The position numbers and the translations under genes are program-made. A DNA stretch of 64,000 nt from Moraxella porci DSM 25326 (GTDB lineage: Bacteria > Pseudomonadota > Gammaproteobacteria > Pseudomonadales > Moraxellaceae), in contig NZ_MUYV01000001.1 in NCBI RefSeq assembly GCF_002014855.1, forward strand, positions 536,609 to 600,608. Reading direction: 5' to 3'. The first letter of the stretch is position 1; every line of letters begins with the position of its first letter. Positions 20,001 to 28,890 of this stretch are shown one piece after another. The notes beneath the pieces are model-generated. The model had not been told where the DNA came from and did no database searches. It was given only the letters and a program-made list of their open reading frames with translations.

Positions 20001-20663
20001 GTACAGCCGTTTGGTGGTCATGCGATGAGTGGTACTGGCCCGAAAGCTGGCGGCCCATTCTATCTACAGCGCCTAAGCAATCTTCAGCAATGGGATACGC
20101 CTGCTGTTGATCAAGCTGCACTGATTCATGAATCAAATCTTGCCAAAGTGCGTGCTGTCGCTGCCAAGCTGTCTTTGAGCAGCGAAGAGCAATCTTTAGT
20201 TGAGGCAGCTGCTGACAATGCGATTCGTTCATCATTGAACCATGCCAGCACCGAATTGGCAGGTCCAACTGGTGAAACCAATACCCTATCTTGGCACGCA
20301 CCAAAAGCTGTCACCATCTACGGTGGCGACAAAGCACAAACCTTGGCCGCACTGGCAGCGTTGGCGGTCAATGGCACCAAAGCCTATGTCAATCCAGCCC
20401 ATGCACTGGCTGATCATGCTGATGCGCTTGACGGTATCTTGATGGTGGCTGAGCAGCCTGCCGCTGATGCCAATGACATCGTGGTTGCGCTGTCTGCCAT
20501 GCCAGCAAGCGAACAAGTGCGACTAGCGGAGCTTGACGGCAGCATTCGCCGTGTGATCGATGCGACCAATGGTCTTGATTTCACACGCTTATATCACGAA
20601 GTCAGCCAAAGCTACAACACCACTGCCGCTGGTGGTAACGCAAGCTTGATGGCCTCAGCCTAA
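17079..20663 (+). CDS. putA: bifunctional proline dehydrogenase / delta-1-pyrroline-5-carboxylate dehydrogenase
   Basis: PutA oxidises proline to glutamate in two steps. The 1194-residue protein has an alpha-helical entry part, the FAD-binding PRODH barrel (about 180-460; YDGNGISVKLSAIHPR, RLVKGAYWDSEIK, RVRIYAPVGTHKTLLAYLVRRLLENGA cut here by context), and the aldehyde dehydrogenase domain (about 530-990) with SPWNFPLAIF, GSTDVAKR, ETGGMNA and the catalytic cysteine in DSAGQRCSALR. A C-terminal domain of about 190 residues follows. There is no N-terminal ribbon-helix-helix domain, so unlike E. coli PutA it should not act as a repressor. The ATG at 17079 is preferred over a GTG 12 bp upstream because it begins the usual MFQFTQP sequence. 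It ends at a terminator. Confidence 0.96.
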   Translation: MFQFTQPQTPLRDAITGAYRLDEVTAVSNLLATLNFDNAQKEQINALARRLITQVRADRSKSSGVDALMQEFSLSSEEGVALMCLAESLLRIPDTATRDRLIQDKLSDGDWKSHVGNSPSMFVNAAAWGLVLTGKLTQPTTGGLGSALTRVLQKGGAPFIRAGVNHAMKILGKQFVTGQTIEEALSNGKEREKLGYRFSFDMLGEAAMTAEDADRYYQDYVTAIHAIGKDAKGRGVYDGNGISVKLSAIHPRYFRAQHERVMTELLPRLKALFVLAKEYDIGLNIDAEEANRLELSLDLMEKLVSDPDLQGFNGIGFVVQAYQKRCPYVIDFLIDLARRNNQRLMIRLVKGAYWDSEIKWAQVDGLDGYPVYTRKVHTDVSYLACAQKLLAAQDAIFPQFATHNAQSLATIYEMGKDKDFEFQCLHGMGETLYDQVVGEKNLGRRVRIYAPVGTHKTLLAYLVRRLLENGANSSFVNRIVDEDVSIDELIESPIDIVNATGISPNPLTPPPRRIYGERDNSFGLDLSNEHVLAKLQDNMQAACDIAFEVSSLTAGTVAHQPAHAVLNPADHRDVVGQVSFIDANSIRDVISVSLNAQHAWRTVSPAQRAAMLRRFADLMEEPARMSLLMMVAVREAGKTLLNAIAEVREAIDFCRYYADETERLNLSNPVGTVVAISPWNFPLAIFVGEVVSALAAGNTVVAKPAEQTSLIAHLAVSWLHESGVPTDVLQLVLGAGDVGAALTSDERIDGVIFTGSTDVAKRINKLLAARTDNPVLIAETGGMNAMIVDSTALPEQVCIDVLASAFDSAGQRCSALRILCVQEDIADHMVEMIKGAMDELVVNNPAALSTDVGPVIDAEAQENLLNHINNLKQIAPYHEVAIRSDAPNSTFVAPIMFELKDLSQLKKEVFGPVLHVVRFAAHELDDLIDNINKKGYALTHGIHSRIDSTIEHITDRIEAGNVYINRNIVGAVVGVQPFGGHAMSGTGPKAGGPFYLQRLSNLQQWDTPAVDQAALIHESNLAKVRAVAAKLSLSSEEQSLVEAAADNAIRSSLNHASTELAGPTGETNTLSWHAPKAVTIYGGDKAQTLAALAALAVNGTKAYVNPAHALADHADALDGILMVAEQPAADANDIVVALSAMPASEQVRLAELDGSIRRVIDATNGLDFTRLYHEVSQSYNTTAAGGNASLMASA

Positions 20664-20679
20664 GATATAAGCCAACAAA

Positions 20680-20714
20680 AAAAATGCACTCTATATCAAT
20701 AGGGTGCATTTTTA
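20680..20714 (+). terminator. rho-independent terminator after putA
   Basis: AAAATGCACTC pairs with GGGTGCATTTTT around a loop of about 9 bases, ending in a T run, 17 bp after the putA stop. Confidence 0.8.
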
Positions 20715-20801
20715 TGTATTGCTGTTTCTTAAAATACCAAGTCCAATACTCAAATCAAACGGTGTTATGAGTTTTGAGTCAGTTTTGGATGCAATAAGTC
20801 A

Positions 20802-21527
20802 TCACACCACAAAATCTTTGCCCAGATACACTTTTCTCACCAATTCATTGTTTAAGATCTCATCTTTATTGCCTTCAGCAATGATAGTGCCTTCAGACAC
20901 GATATAGGCTTTTTGGCAAATCGAGAGTGTTTCGCGGACATTGTGATCGGTGATCAAAACACCAATTCCTCGATCACGCAACGCCTCAATCACTTGCATA
21001 ATATCACCCACTGAAATCGGATCAACACCAGCAAATGGCTCATCTAGCAAGATGAATTTGGGATCCGATGCCAAGCAGCGGGCGATCTCACAGCGACGGC
21101 GTTCACCACCTGAGACACTCATACCCAGAGAATGGCGCACATGCTCAAGATGAAACTCCGCCATCAATTTCTCAAGCTCAGCGGTTTGGGCAGTTTTATC
21201 CAAATCCTTGCGCGTTTGCAAAATCGCCATGATGTTTTGCTCAATGGTCAATTTGCGAAAAATCGAGGCTTCTTGAGGCAGATAGCCAATGCCTTGCGCC
21301 GCTCGTTCGTGCATGGCATTTTTTGAGATGTCTTTGCTGCCAAGCATCACCTGTCCTTTGTCCATCGGCACAAGCCCGATGACCATATAAAAGCTTGTGG
21401 TCTTGCCAGCACCATTCGGGCCTAGAATCCCAACCACTTGACCTTGCTCAATCTCAAAAGACACATCTTTGACCACCCAGCGTTGCCCATAGCGCTTACC
21501 CAGATGCCGCATTGATAATGTTGTCAT
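20802..21527 (-). CDS. lptB: LPS export ABC transporter ATP-binding protein
   Basis: LptB is the cytoplasmic ATPase of the LptB2FG extractor that lifts lipopolysaccharide (or lipooligosaccharide) from the inner membrane to the Lpt bridge. The 241-residue protein has Walker [10 protein letters not shown], the Q loop ([14 protein letters not shown]), the signature [12 protein letters not shown], Walker [14 protein letters not shown] and an H-loop (ITDHNVRE). Its ATG is 8 bp after the lptA stop, so lptA and lptB are co-translated. It ends just before a region converging with putA. Confidence 0.97.
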   Translation of the reverse strand: MTTLSMRHLGKRYGQRWVVKDVSFEIEQGQVVGILGPNGAGKTTSFYMVIGLVPMDKGQVMLGSKDISKNAMHERAAQGIGYLPQEASIFRKLTIEQNIMAILQTRKDLDKTAQTAELEKLMAEFHLEHVRHSLGMSVSGGERRRCEIARCLASDPKFILLDEPFAGVDPISVGDIMQVIEALRDRGIGVLITDHNVRETLSICQKAYIVSEGTIIAEGNKDEILNNELVRKVYLGKDFVV

Positions 21528-21535
21528 GATCTGCC

Positions 21536-22063
21536 TTAGCGGAGGCCGCTTCTAGAGCCAGAGTCGCTTGGTGGGAAGACCAGCTCAACGCGCTGCCCTG
21601 CACCAGCATTGGCCTCGACATCGCCTTCTGATAGGCTGTAGCGGATGGTGTTGCCAGAGAAGCTTGAGCCTGCTTGTGTTAATCTGGCATTCCCCGTCAA
21701 AGTTACGATGCCCGTAACGGCATTATAATCGATGCGATTGGCTTGACCCTTGGCCAGACCTTTTTCTTGGGTTACAACTTGCTGCATGGTTGCAGGTCGG
21801 CCTGTCGCCACTGCTGATCTGATGCTGCGATTATTAGTGTCCAGATTCACCGTCAAATTATCTGCGGCGATTTTTAGTGTGCCTTGTTCAATGGTGACCT
21901 TGCCTGAATAAGTGGTCACGCCAGTACGCTCGCTATAAGTTGCGCGGTCAGCCAGCAAGCGAATCGGTTGATTGGCATCAGATGGCAATGCGGATGCGAT
22001 CATCGGCGCACTGATAATGCACGCTATAAATAAAGACTTTGTAAATACAGATTGAGTTAACAT
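21536..22063 (-). CDS. lptA: LPS transport periplasmic protein LptA
   Basis: LptA builds the beta-jellyroll bridge across the periplasm that carries LPS to LptDE. The 175-residue protein begins with a signal peptide ([16 protein letters not shown]) and has the OstA-like pattern of alternating short strands ([58 protein letters not shown]). It is followed 8 bp later by lptB. The 130-bp gap to lptC upstream probably contains an internal promoter. Confidence 0.93.
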   Translation of the reverse strand: MLTQSVFTKSLFIACIISAPMIASALPSDANQPIRLLADRATYSERTGVTTYSGKVTIEQGTLKIAADNLTVNLDTNNRSIRSAVATGRPATMQQVVTQEKGLAKGQANRIDYNAVTGIVTLTGNARLTQAGSSFSGNTIRYSLSEGDVEANAGAGQRVELVFPPSDSGSRSGLR

Positions 22064-22193
22064 ATCGACTCTTAAAATTACTCTAAAATATTAATTTAAT
22101 AAAAACTAAATCGTCCACCGACTCACCCAAAGATCCATGACTGTCCTCGATGGACTGATGCCGTATATAGGCCACTAATGGCATCAAATCTTG

Positions 22194-22769
22194 TTAAAAT
22201 AAAGGCTGATTTTGGCGCTTAGGCGGATCAAAGATCACCTCAATCTTATCAAATTCATATTCACCAGTTTGAAGATTGGCACGAAAACCAGCCGCCTTAA
22301 AGCTATCGCTGCCTTGTGTGACCACCAAAGGCTCATTACTCATGACGGTTCGCGCTTTGGTATTGCCCATCAAAGCATTGCCCGTGATAACAAGTTCAGC
22401 CTTATCCGCCACAGCAGCACGCACCAAGCGAAATCCTTGGGATAGGTTCAGCTCGCCACTGCCCTGATTCAGCGTTGCCCTACTGGCTGTCAAAGTGTAC
22501 TGCTCGCCTTCAGGTGGCTGCCAAACGATGGTCGCTCCAAGCATTTCATCCTCGCCTGCTGCATTTTGCACCAATGAGTCTGCCGTCAGCGTGTATTCGG
22601 TCTTACCAGTCTCAGGGTCGGTCTGCACTGCCTTTATCTCGGTCACTTCATAACTGGTCATAGGCGCATCGGGAACGGCAGGCTTGATCTCGACATCCTC
22701 TTGATAAAAAAACCAAGCAGCCACTGCCAACGCCATCACCCCAAGCACGCCTAGAATGCGAAAATTCAT
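22194..22769 (-). CDS. lptC: LPS export protein LptC
   Basis: LptC is a bitopic inner-membrane protein that passes LPS from LptB2FG to LptA. The 191-residue protein has a single N-terminal membrane segment (ILGVLGVMALAVAAWFFY) and a periplasmic OstA-like domain (TLTADSLVQNAAGEDEMLGATIVW, YTLTASRATLNQGSGELNLSQG). The position between kdsC (8 bp upstream) and lptA is the standard order, and the low sequence conservation is usual for this protein. Confidence 0.9.
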   Translation of the reverse strand: MNFRILGVLGVMALAVAAWFFYQEDVEIKPAVPDAPMTSYEVTEIKAVQTDPETGKTEYTLTADSLVQNAAGEDEMLGATIVWQPPEGEQYTLTASRATLNQGSGELNLSQGFRLVRAAVADKAELVITGNALMGNTKARTVMSNEPLVVTQGSDSFKAAGFRANLQTGEYEFDKIEVIFDPPKRQNQPLF

Positions 22770-22777
22770 ATCAATCC

Positions 22778-23308
22778 TTAGTGAAACTGCGCAATAAAGG
22801 CATCGTAATGACCTTGTGCGTGCAAAATCAAGTCACACACTTCACGCACTGCCCCATTACCACCTGTCTTGCCAGTGACAATGTCAGCCACTGCCTGTGT
22901 CTCAGCACAGCCATTTGGTACACTGATGCCCAGCCCTGCTTCACGCACAGCTTTTAGGTCGGGCAAATCATCACCCATATAAGCGCACTCGTTTAGCGAC
23001 AAACCCAACTGCTCTGCCAAGCCAGACAAGGCAGTAAATTTATCATCACGACCTTGAATCAGATGGTGAATACCAAGCTCACGGGCACGACGCTCAACCA
23101 TCGGTGATGTGCGACCTGTGATGATGGCAATCTCAATGCCAAAGGATTGTAGCGCCTTGATGCCTACGCCATCTTGGACATAAAATGCCTTGGTCTCGAC
23201 ATCATAGGAATTATAAATAATCTTACCGTCGGACAAAATACCATCGACATCCATCGCAAATAGCTTAATCCGCTGGGCTTTTTGTTTGATAGAATCGGCC
23301 AGTTGCAT
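22778..23308 (-). CDS. kdsC: 3-deoxy-D-manno-octulosonate 8-phosphate phosphatase
   Basis: KdsC removes phosphate from Kdo-8-phosphate in the pathway to the lipid A-Kdo core. The 176-residue HAD-superfamily protein has the nucleophile motif DVDGILSDG (about 19-27), IITGRTSPMVERRA, and MGDDLPDL with the metal-binding aspartates. It has no cap domain, as in the tetrameric KdsC family. Its start is 1 bp after the kdsD stop and lptC follows at 8 bp, so the three genes form one operon. Confidence 0.95.
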   Translation of the reverse strand: MQLADSIKQKAQRIKLFAMDVDGILSDGKIIYNSYDVETKAFYVQDGVGIKALQSFGIEIAIITGRTSPMVERRARELGIHHLIQGRDDKFTALSGLAEQLGLSLNECAYMGDDLPDLKAVREAGLGISVPNGCAETQAVADIVTGKTGGNGAVREVCDLILHAQGHYDAFIAQFH

Positions 23309-23309
23309 C

Positions 23310-24287
23310 TTAGCTTACCCCTGCTTTTAGCAAATCATGAATACTGATCACACCAATCAAGCGTTCATCGTCTAGCACCAGTAACTGACTGATGGCATTT
23401 TCGTTCATCACAGTCAGTGCATCGGAGGCGCGCATCTGTCCACTGGTGCTTTTTGGTGTTTTGGTCATCAGCTCACCGATTTGAACAGACAAATCAGTAT
23501 TTTGTGCAAGCTTACGGCGTAAATCCCCATCGGTGAAAATCCCCACCACTTTATCAGCATCATCAACCACGACTGCAAGACCTAGGCGACCTCCTGTCAT
23601 CACAAGCAAAGTGTCATTTAGACTTGCCGACTCTTTGATGATCGGCAAATTATCCGTGTGCATCACATCTTGGACACGAGTCAATAACTTACGCCCCAAT
23701 GCGCCCGCAGGATGTGACAAGGCAAAATCATTACTGGTAAAGCCACGAGCGTGCAGTAGTGCCACCGCCAAAGCATCGCCGAGCGCCAAAGTCGCTGTTG
23801 TCGATGATGTCGGTGCAAGCCCAAGTGGACATGCTTCTTCGGAGCGACCCAGTGTCAAAGCGATATCCGCCGACTTTGGTAATACGCCACGCTTATCACG
23901 GCTGATGCTAATGAGCGGAATGCCAAGCTGCTTCACGACAGGTAATAGCATCCGAATCTCATCCGACTCGCCAGAATTGGAAATCGCAATCAGCACATCG
24001 CCCTTGACCAGCATTCCCAAATCGCCATGCCCTGCTTCACCCGGATGCATAAAAAACGCCGGCGTTCCTGTGGATGCAAAGGTCGCTGCAATCTTACGCC
24101 CAATATGACCTGATTTACCCATACCCGTCACCACCACACGACCTGAGCACGCCAAAATGGCTTGGCATGCTTGGGTAAATCGCTCATCAAGCTCATCAAT
24201 CAATAAATCCAGAGCTTTTTGTTCGGTGCGGATGGCATTGATACCATCTTGGATAAAATCCGTCATCACAGGGGCTGTATCTGTCAT
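23310..24287 (-). CDS. kdsD: arabinose-5-phosphate isomerase
   Basis: KdsD converts ribulose-5-phosphate to arabinose-5-phosphate, the first step to Kdo. The protein (325 residues from the ATG at 24287) has an N-terminal sugar isomerase (SIS) domain with VVTGMGKSGHIGRKIAATFAS and ISNSGESDE, then two CBS domains (MHTDNLPIIKESASLNDTL onward and SGQMRASDALTVMNENAIS). The reading frame extends upstream to a TTG at 24308, which I consider less likely. It heads the kdsD-kdsC-lptC operon. Confidence 0.95.
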   Translation of the reverse strand: MTDTAPVMTDFIQDGINAIRTEQKALDLLIDELDERFTQACQAILACSGRVVVTGMGKSGHIGRKIAATFASTGTPAFFMHPGEAGHGDLGMLVKGDVLIAISNSGESDEIRMLLPVVKQLGIPLISISRDKRGVLPKSADIALTLGRSEEACPLGLAPTSSTTATLALGDALAVALLHARGFTSNDFALSHPAGALGRKLLTRVQDVMHTDNLPIIKESASLNDTLLVMTGGRLGLAVVVDDADKVVGIFTDGDLRRKLAQNTDLSVQIGELMTKTPKSTSGQMRASDALTVMNENAISQLLVLDDERLIGVISIHDLLKAGVS

Positions 24288-24408
24288 AATTGCTTGATAT
24301 TCATTCAATTAAAAAGGTTATGATAGCATATTTTGTAGGCGGATTGATGGCTATTTTGGCAAATTTTCAATATGATAACCAAATTTTACATTTGCTCAAA
24401 TAAACAAA

Positions 24409-24447
24409 AACTTGCAAACAAGTTTCTTTTAAACCCATTTGCAAGTT
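24409..24447 (-). terminator. probable terminator after hfq
   Basis: On the minus strand AACTTGCAAA pairs with TTTGCAAGTT around a loop of about 19 bases and is followed by TTTG. It lies 37 bp after the hfq stop. The long loop lowers the certainty. Confidence 0.6.
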
Positions 24448-24483
24448 AATTTGATCATCTTCAAACAATCAAGTCAGCTTCGA

Positions 24484-25122
24484 TTAGCTTTCGTAATCTT
24501 CATCGTCAAATTTAGCATCCGCTTTAGCATCAAAGCCTTGGCGATTAAAGCTACGAGTATCATTATTTTCAAATGACTTACCATCAAAGCCACGCTCTTC
24601 GAACCCTTGACGGTCAAAGCCTTGGCGTTCAAAGCCCATGCCAGTAGATGCGCTACGGTCAAAACCTGATTGCATACCACCCATACCGCCTTGATAACCC
24701 ATATTACTACGGTCAAAGCCTTGGCGTTCAAAACCTGCTTGTGGCGTACGAGTAAAACCACCTTGTGGACGGCTGCCACCTTGATAACCACCACCCATAC
24801 CGCTACGCTCAAAGCCTTGGCGTTCAAAGCCACCGCCTTGATAAGTGCCGCTAGTCATCACGCCAATATTTGCCCCTTGATAGCCACCTGATACAGGTGC
24901 AGAACCCCCTTCGGTGCGTGGGTTACGAGTTGGTACGACGGTAGAAATGGCGTGCTTATACACCATTTGGCTAACGGTGTTTTTTAGCAATACGACATAT
25001 TGGTCAAATGATTCGATTTGACCTTGTAGCTTGATGCCATTGACCAAAAAAATCGAAACAGGAATACGGTCTTTACGCAGCGCGTTCAAAAATGGGTCTT
25101 GCAAGGTTTGTCCTTTTGACAT
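24484..25122 (-). CDS. hfq: RNA chaperone Hfq with long repetitive C-terminal tail
   Basis: Hfq forms a hexameric ring that pairs small RNAs with mRNAs. From the ATG at 25122, behind a GGAGAG ribosome site, the protein has 212 residues. The first 70 are canonical ([32 protein letters not shown] of Sm1, [12 protein letters not shown] of Sm2). The remaining 140 residues are a glycine-rich, low-complexity tail with repeated GFERQGF, GFDRS and GYQGG units and an acidic end (DDEDYES). Long Gly-rich tails are known in Hfq of the Moraxellaceae. It lies downstream of miaA in the usual miaA-hfq order, 47 bp apart. Confidence 0.96.
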   Translation of the reverse strand: MSKGQTLQDPFLNALRKDRIPVSIFLVNGIKLQGQIESFDQYVVLLKNTVSQMVYKHAISTVVPTRNPRTEGGSAPVSGGYQGANIGVMTSGTYQGGGFERQGFERSGMGGGYQGGSRPQGGFTRTPQAGFERQGFDRSNMGYQGGMGGMQSGFDRSASTGMGFERQGFDRQGFEERGFDGKSFENNDTRSFNRQGFDAKADAKFDDEDYES

Positions 25123-25169
25123 ACGACTCTCCACATAAAATAGCTCATGCAATGCAAAAAAGGCTGTGC

Positions 25170-26300
25170 CTAACGTTGGTGCGATTGCAAGAATTGCTTT
25201 TGTACTTGTTCTATGCTATCAAATGAATCTATTGTAACATTGGTTATAGTTGGATTATCCATCAAGGCAAGTTGTTTTAGCCATGTATATTGGCGTTTTG
25301 CTAATTGCCTTGTTGCATATAATGCCTTATTTTTCATATCTTGACAAGATAAATCCCATAAGTTAATCGGGGTTTTTGTCGATTTTTTTGGAAAATTGGC
25401 TGAAATCTCATTGATGATTTGCTCATCTGTTAGTTTTGAGAAATTTGATTGATAATATTGATGTATCGTTGGGTGATTGACCACACTCTCATGTCGAATG
25501 CGACACAGATGTTCGAGCACTTGCCGATAGCCGACACAGCGCATCGACGGCATATCCACATCCAGTGCTGGATGTTCGTTAATCAGCCCAATCACTTCAT
25601 CCACAAAGCCATCCGCCCACATGATATCCAGCCTGCGACCGATACGCTCATGTAACCAAGCACGATCAGGCGTGACAACGATACCATACCACTGCCATTT
25701 TGGGTCATGGCTAAGGGCGACTTTTGGAGTGTCTTGCCAATGACTCATTGGCTTACCTGTTTGTAGATGTACTTCAACAGCACGGGTGATACGCTGGGTA
25801 TCTGACGGCTTAAGCTTTTGGCAGATGATCGGATCATGGGCGAGTAGATAGTCATACAGTGCTTGATTGCCTTCATTATCAAGCCACTGATTCACCTTTT
25901 CACGAACCGACTGGTCGGTTTCTGGTACGCTAGAGATACCATCAAACAACGCCATATAGTACATCATCGTACCGCCGACCAAAAGCGGAATCTTGCCACG
26001 CTGATGAATTTCATGAATCAGTCGCTCGACATCCGCCACAAAATTCGCCACACTATAAGTCTCGGTCGGAGAAATAATATCCACCAGATGGTGGGGAAAT
26101 TGGGCAAGCTCATCAGCAGTTGGCTTGGCAGTGCCGATATTCATACCTTGATAAATCAATGCACTATCCACCGACACAAGCTCAAATCGCCCTGTCTGAT
26201 ACAGTGTAAACGCCAAATCCGTCTTACCACTGGCAGTCGGTGACATCAGACAGACGACACTATTGTCGGGCAAATCTTGATAATGCGGTAGTGATGACAT
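25170..26300 (-). CDS. miaA: tRNA dimethylallyltransferase
   Basis: MiaA adds the isopentenyl group to A37 of tRNAs reading UNN codons. The 376-residue protein has the P-loop [13 protein letters not shown] (about 18-30), the [16 protein letters not shown] block, [14 protein letters not shown], and the [12 protein letters not shown] motif. It is longer than E. coli MiaA, with extra sequence near the C-terminus. The ATG at 26300 directly abuts the tsaE stop, so queD, tsaE, miaA and probably hfq are one operon. Confidence 0.96.
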   Translation of the reverse strand: MSSLPHYQDLPDNSVVCLMSPTASGKTDLAFTLYQTGRFELVSVDSALIYQGMNIGTAKPTADELAQFPHHLVDIISPTETYSVANFVADVERLIHEIHQRGKIPLLVGGTMMYYMALFDGISSVPETDQSVREKVNQWLDNEGNQALYDYLLAHDPIICQKLKPSDTQRITRAVEVHLQTGKPMSHWQDTPKVALSHDPKWQWYGIVVTPDRAWLHERIGRRLDIMWADGFVDEVIGLINEHPALDVDMPSMRCVGYRQVLEHLCRIRHESVVNHPTIHQYYQSNFSKLTDEQIINEISANFPKKSTKTPINLWDLSCQDMKNKALYATRQLAKRQYTWLKQLALMDNPTITNVTIDSFDSIEQVQKQFLQSHQR

Positions 26301-26732
26301 TTATGAAGCCTTGATAAATTCAAGCACACGGCAATCATCTGCTTGACGAGTCAATTCAATCAGATAATCAGGCTTTGGCAAATTGGATTCGGCACGGCTC
26401 GCCCATTCGATGATGACAAGGCTATCATGCTCATCAAAATATTCAAAAAATCCAATATAATCAAGCTCTTCTGGATCATTGAGTCGGTATAAATCGGCAT
26501 GATAAACCGGCTTGATGCCTGTGTTTGTTTGGATTTGATAAGGTTCAACGAGTGTATAAGTCGGGCTTTTAACCGCACCAATATGCCCCATGGCTTGTAG
26601 CCAATAGCGAGTCAGCGTCGTCTTACCCGCACCCAAATCCCCTGACAGCCACACACTGCCCGTCAGATTCATATCGGCCAGCTGCTGGGCAAAAGCCTTG
26701 GTATCAGTTTCATTATTTAGGATAATTTTCAT
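26301..26732 (-). CDS. tsaE: tRNA threonylcarbamoyladenosine biosynthesis ATPase TsaE
   Basis: TsaE is the small ATPase that assists the TsaB/TsaD complex in making t6A37 on ANN-decoding tRNAs. The 143-residue protein has Walker A LSGDLGAGKTTLTR (about 30-43), the SPTYTLVEPY block and HADLYRL and IIEWASR further on. It starts 4 bp after the queD stop and ends at the miaA start, so three tRNA-modification genes are clustered here. Confidence 0.95.
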   Translation of the reverse strand: MKIILNNETDTKAFAQQLADMNLTGSVWLSGDLGAGKTTLTRYWLQAMGHIGAVKSPTYTLVEPYQIQTNTGIKPVYHADLYRLNDPEELDYIGFFEYFDEHDSLVIIEWASRAESNLPKPDYLIELTRQADDCRVLEFIKAS

Positions 26733-26736
26733 ATGG

Positions 26737-27333
26737 TCAAACTTGGACTTGTAAATCCACAGAGGGATTGATGAATGATTTGCCTGATTTTAGCTTATCA
26801 TACATCATTGGATCGCCCCATTCTGCCTTGACCTGCTCACTAAATTCAAAGTCAGCCAAATCAAGCTTGCCCATTTGCTCATTGGTAACATCATCGCCAA
26901 AGCACTGTGCATAGCCTGTCGCCGTCTCATGGACGATAACCGAGTGTAGATGGACATCTTGCTCGCCATTTTGCATTTGTGTTTGTTTTAAGATGGCATC
27001 CGCCCAAAAGAAAATCACACGGCTAAATTGCTCAGCTGACGGTGATACAGGTAAGCTCACCCAGCGTGCACTAAAGTCTTTGCAAGCTTGAATATAGCTT
27101 GGATCATCTTTATCCCAAAAAGTGATGGCATGATCAAAGCTGTCAATGATGTCCTTGATATTACCCTTAAGTAGCCCAAAATCATAGACCATCTGCCCAT
27201 GATCCAAGCGATGCGCTTCCAAGATCAGCTCAACTTGATAGCTATGCCCATGAATGGAGCGTTTGCAGCGATCGGATGAGCAGTTGCGGACGATGTGAGC
27301 ATTTTCGAATTTAAACAGTTTGCGAATACGCAT
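26737..27333 (-). CDS. queD: 6-carboxytetrahydropterin synthase family protein
   Basis: This 198-residue protein belongs to the 6-pyruvoyl-tetrahydropterin synthase / QueD family, which makes the precursor of 7-deazaguanine (queuosine) from dihydroneopterin triphosphate. Seen are the zinc histidines in FENAHIVRN and SIHGHSY, the catalytic cysteine region CSSDRCKRS, DSFDHAITF, and the substrate glutamate in VIVHETATGYAQC. It is somewhat longer than typical QueD (about 120-180 residues). It lies first in the queD-tsaE-miaA run, fitting a queuosine role in tRNA modification, though other T-fold pterin roles cannot be ruled out. Confidence 0.85.
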   Translation of the reverse strand: MRIRKLFKFENAHIVRNCSSDRCKRSIHGHSYQVELILEAHRLDHGQMVYDFGLLKGNIKDIIDSFDHAITFWDKDDPSYIQACKDFSARWVSLPVSPSAEQFSRVIFFWADAILKQTQMQNGEQDVHLHSVIVHETATGYAQCFGDDVTNEQMGKLDLADFEFSEQVKAEWGDPMMYDKLKSGKSFINPSVDLQVQV

Positions 27334-27394
27334 GAGATGCCTTTATTATTTTGATCATATGATTTTATTATAGCATAAATTTTCATAGCAACAT

Positions 27395-27426
27395 AAAAAA
27401 CGCACCCAAGTTGGCTTGAGTGCGTC
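27395..27426 (-). terminator. rho-independent terminator after carboxynorspermidine dehydrogenase
   Basis: On the minus strand ACGCAC-CAAG pairs with CTTG-GTGCGT around a 4-base loop and is followed by six T. It begins about 17 bp after the stop at 27443. Confidence 0.87.
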
Positions 27427-27442
27427 ATCTGTGCTGCGTTTA

Positions 27443-28690
27443 TCATGCAAATTCCAACAAGCGATCGCCGTCTTTATCGCTAATACGAGTTGGCAAGCCC
27501 ATTTGATTCAATAGATTGATGAATGGGCGCGCATCAAGCTCTTCGACATTGACCATCGTGCCGACATTCCACTCACCTGTCGCGATCAAAATTGCCGCTG
27601 CAACGGGTGGTACGCCTGCCGTGTAAGAGATACCCTGACTGCCAACTTCACGATAAGCTTCTTCGTGGTCAGCGATATTATAAATAAAAATCTCGCCATC
27701 AACGCCGTCTTTTTTGCCTTTGACCTTGTTGCCGATACAGGTTTTGCCTTTATAATTGGGCGCAAGGCTTGCTGGATCTGGTAGAACTGCCTTGACCACT
27801 TTTAATGGCACAACTTCCAAACCTTCGGCAGTTTTGACAGGTTGTTCTGACAACAGACCTAAGTTTTTTAGCACACCGAAGACATTCATATAATGCTCGC
27901 CAAACCCCATCCAAAAGCGGATATTTGGCACATTTAGGTTCTTGTGCAATGAATGCAGCTCATCATGTCCTGATAGGTAGCTGTTTTGGACACCGACCAC
28001 AGGTAGATCATCCGTGCGTTTGACTTCAAACATCTGATTGGTTTGCCATTGGCTATTTTGCCAAGAATAAACGACACCAGTAAATTCACGGAAATTAATT
28101 TCAGGGTCAAAATTGGTGGCAAAATATTTGCCATGACTGCCAGCATTGATATCAATAATATCAATATCTGTGACAGTATCTGCATCAAAATACTCTACAC
28201 CCAAGCGCGCATAGGCATTCACCACACCCGGGTCAAATCCGATACCCAAAATCGCTGTCACACCTGCCTTCTTAAAGGCATCACGCTTTTTCCACTCATA
28301 ATTCTCATACCACGGTGGCGCTTCACAAATCTTGGTCGGATCTTCATAAATTGCCGTATCCAAATAATGTGCACCCGTCTCAATACATGCATCCATCACG
28401 CTCATATTGACAAACGGTGAGCCGACATTGATGACGATATGCGCATCAATCGAACGAATCAACTGTACAAGCTGCTCGGTATCCAAGGCATCGACAGCGT
28501 GCGTATGCAAGATGGCATCTTTTTTAAAACTGCTCTTTTCGGCGACACTACTGGCGATGGTATCGCATTTTTCTTTGGTGCGTGATGCGATATGAATTTC
28601 GCCAAAAACATCATTTGCCATCACGCATTTGTGTGCCACGACTTGTGCGACGCCACCAGCGCCAATAATCAAAACATTCGGTTGAGTCAT
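27443..28690 (-). CDS. carboxynorspermidine dehydrogenase (saccharopine dehydrogenase family)
   Basis: The 415-residue protein has an N-terminal Rossmann fold (NVLIIGAGGVAQVVAHKC) and the saccharopine-dehydrogenase-like body (LDTAIYEDP, ILGIGFDPGVVNAYARL, IDIIDINAGSHGKYFATNFDPEINFREF). This subgroup condenses aspartate semialdehyde with a diamine (diaminopropane or putrescine) to carboxynorspermidine or carboxyspermidine using NADPH. The decarboxylase for the next step is encoded just upstream on the same strand (28891-30093), which fixes the assignment over lysine metabolism. An AAAGGAGGA ribosome site precedes the ATG at 28690, and it ends at a strong terminator. Confidence 0.92.
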   Translation of the reverse strand: MTQPNVLIIGAGGVAQVVAHKCVMANDVFGEIHIASRTKEKCDTIASSVAEKSSFKKDAILHTHAVDALDTEQLVQLIRSIDAHIVINVGSPFVNMSVMDACIETGAHYLDTAIYEDPTKICEAPPWYENYEWKKRDAFKKAGVTAILGIGFDPGVVNAYARLGVEYFDADTVTDIDIIDINAGSHGKYFATNFDPEINFREFTGVVYSWQNSQWQTNQMFEVKRTDDLPVVGVQNSYLSGHDELHSLHKNLNVPNIRFWMGFGEHYMNVFGVLKNLGLLSEQPVKTAEGLEVVPLKVVKAVLPDPASLAPNYKGKTCIGNKVKGKKDGVDGEIFIYNIADHEEAYREVGSQGISYTAGVPPVAAAILIATGEWNVGTMVNVEELDARPFINLLNQMGLPTRISDKDGDRLLEFA

Positions 28691-28890
28691 GATAAATCCT
28701 CCTTTGTGCTTAAAAACTAAGCAACATCAACATTATGCATGAATTAAAAAGGAAGACTTCAAGGAAAATCCATGCACCCAACATCCATCAATACTTGCAA
28801 AATCACAAGCATGACAAAGCTTAGAATAATAACGAGTATTTGGTGATTTTTCAACCGTTTGATGATGAATTTATGCCAAATTTGGATAAT

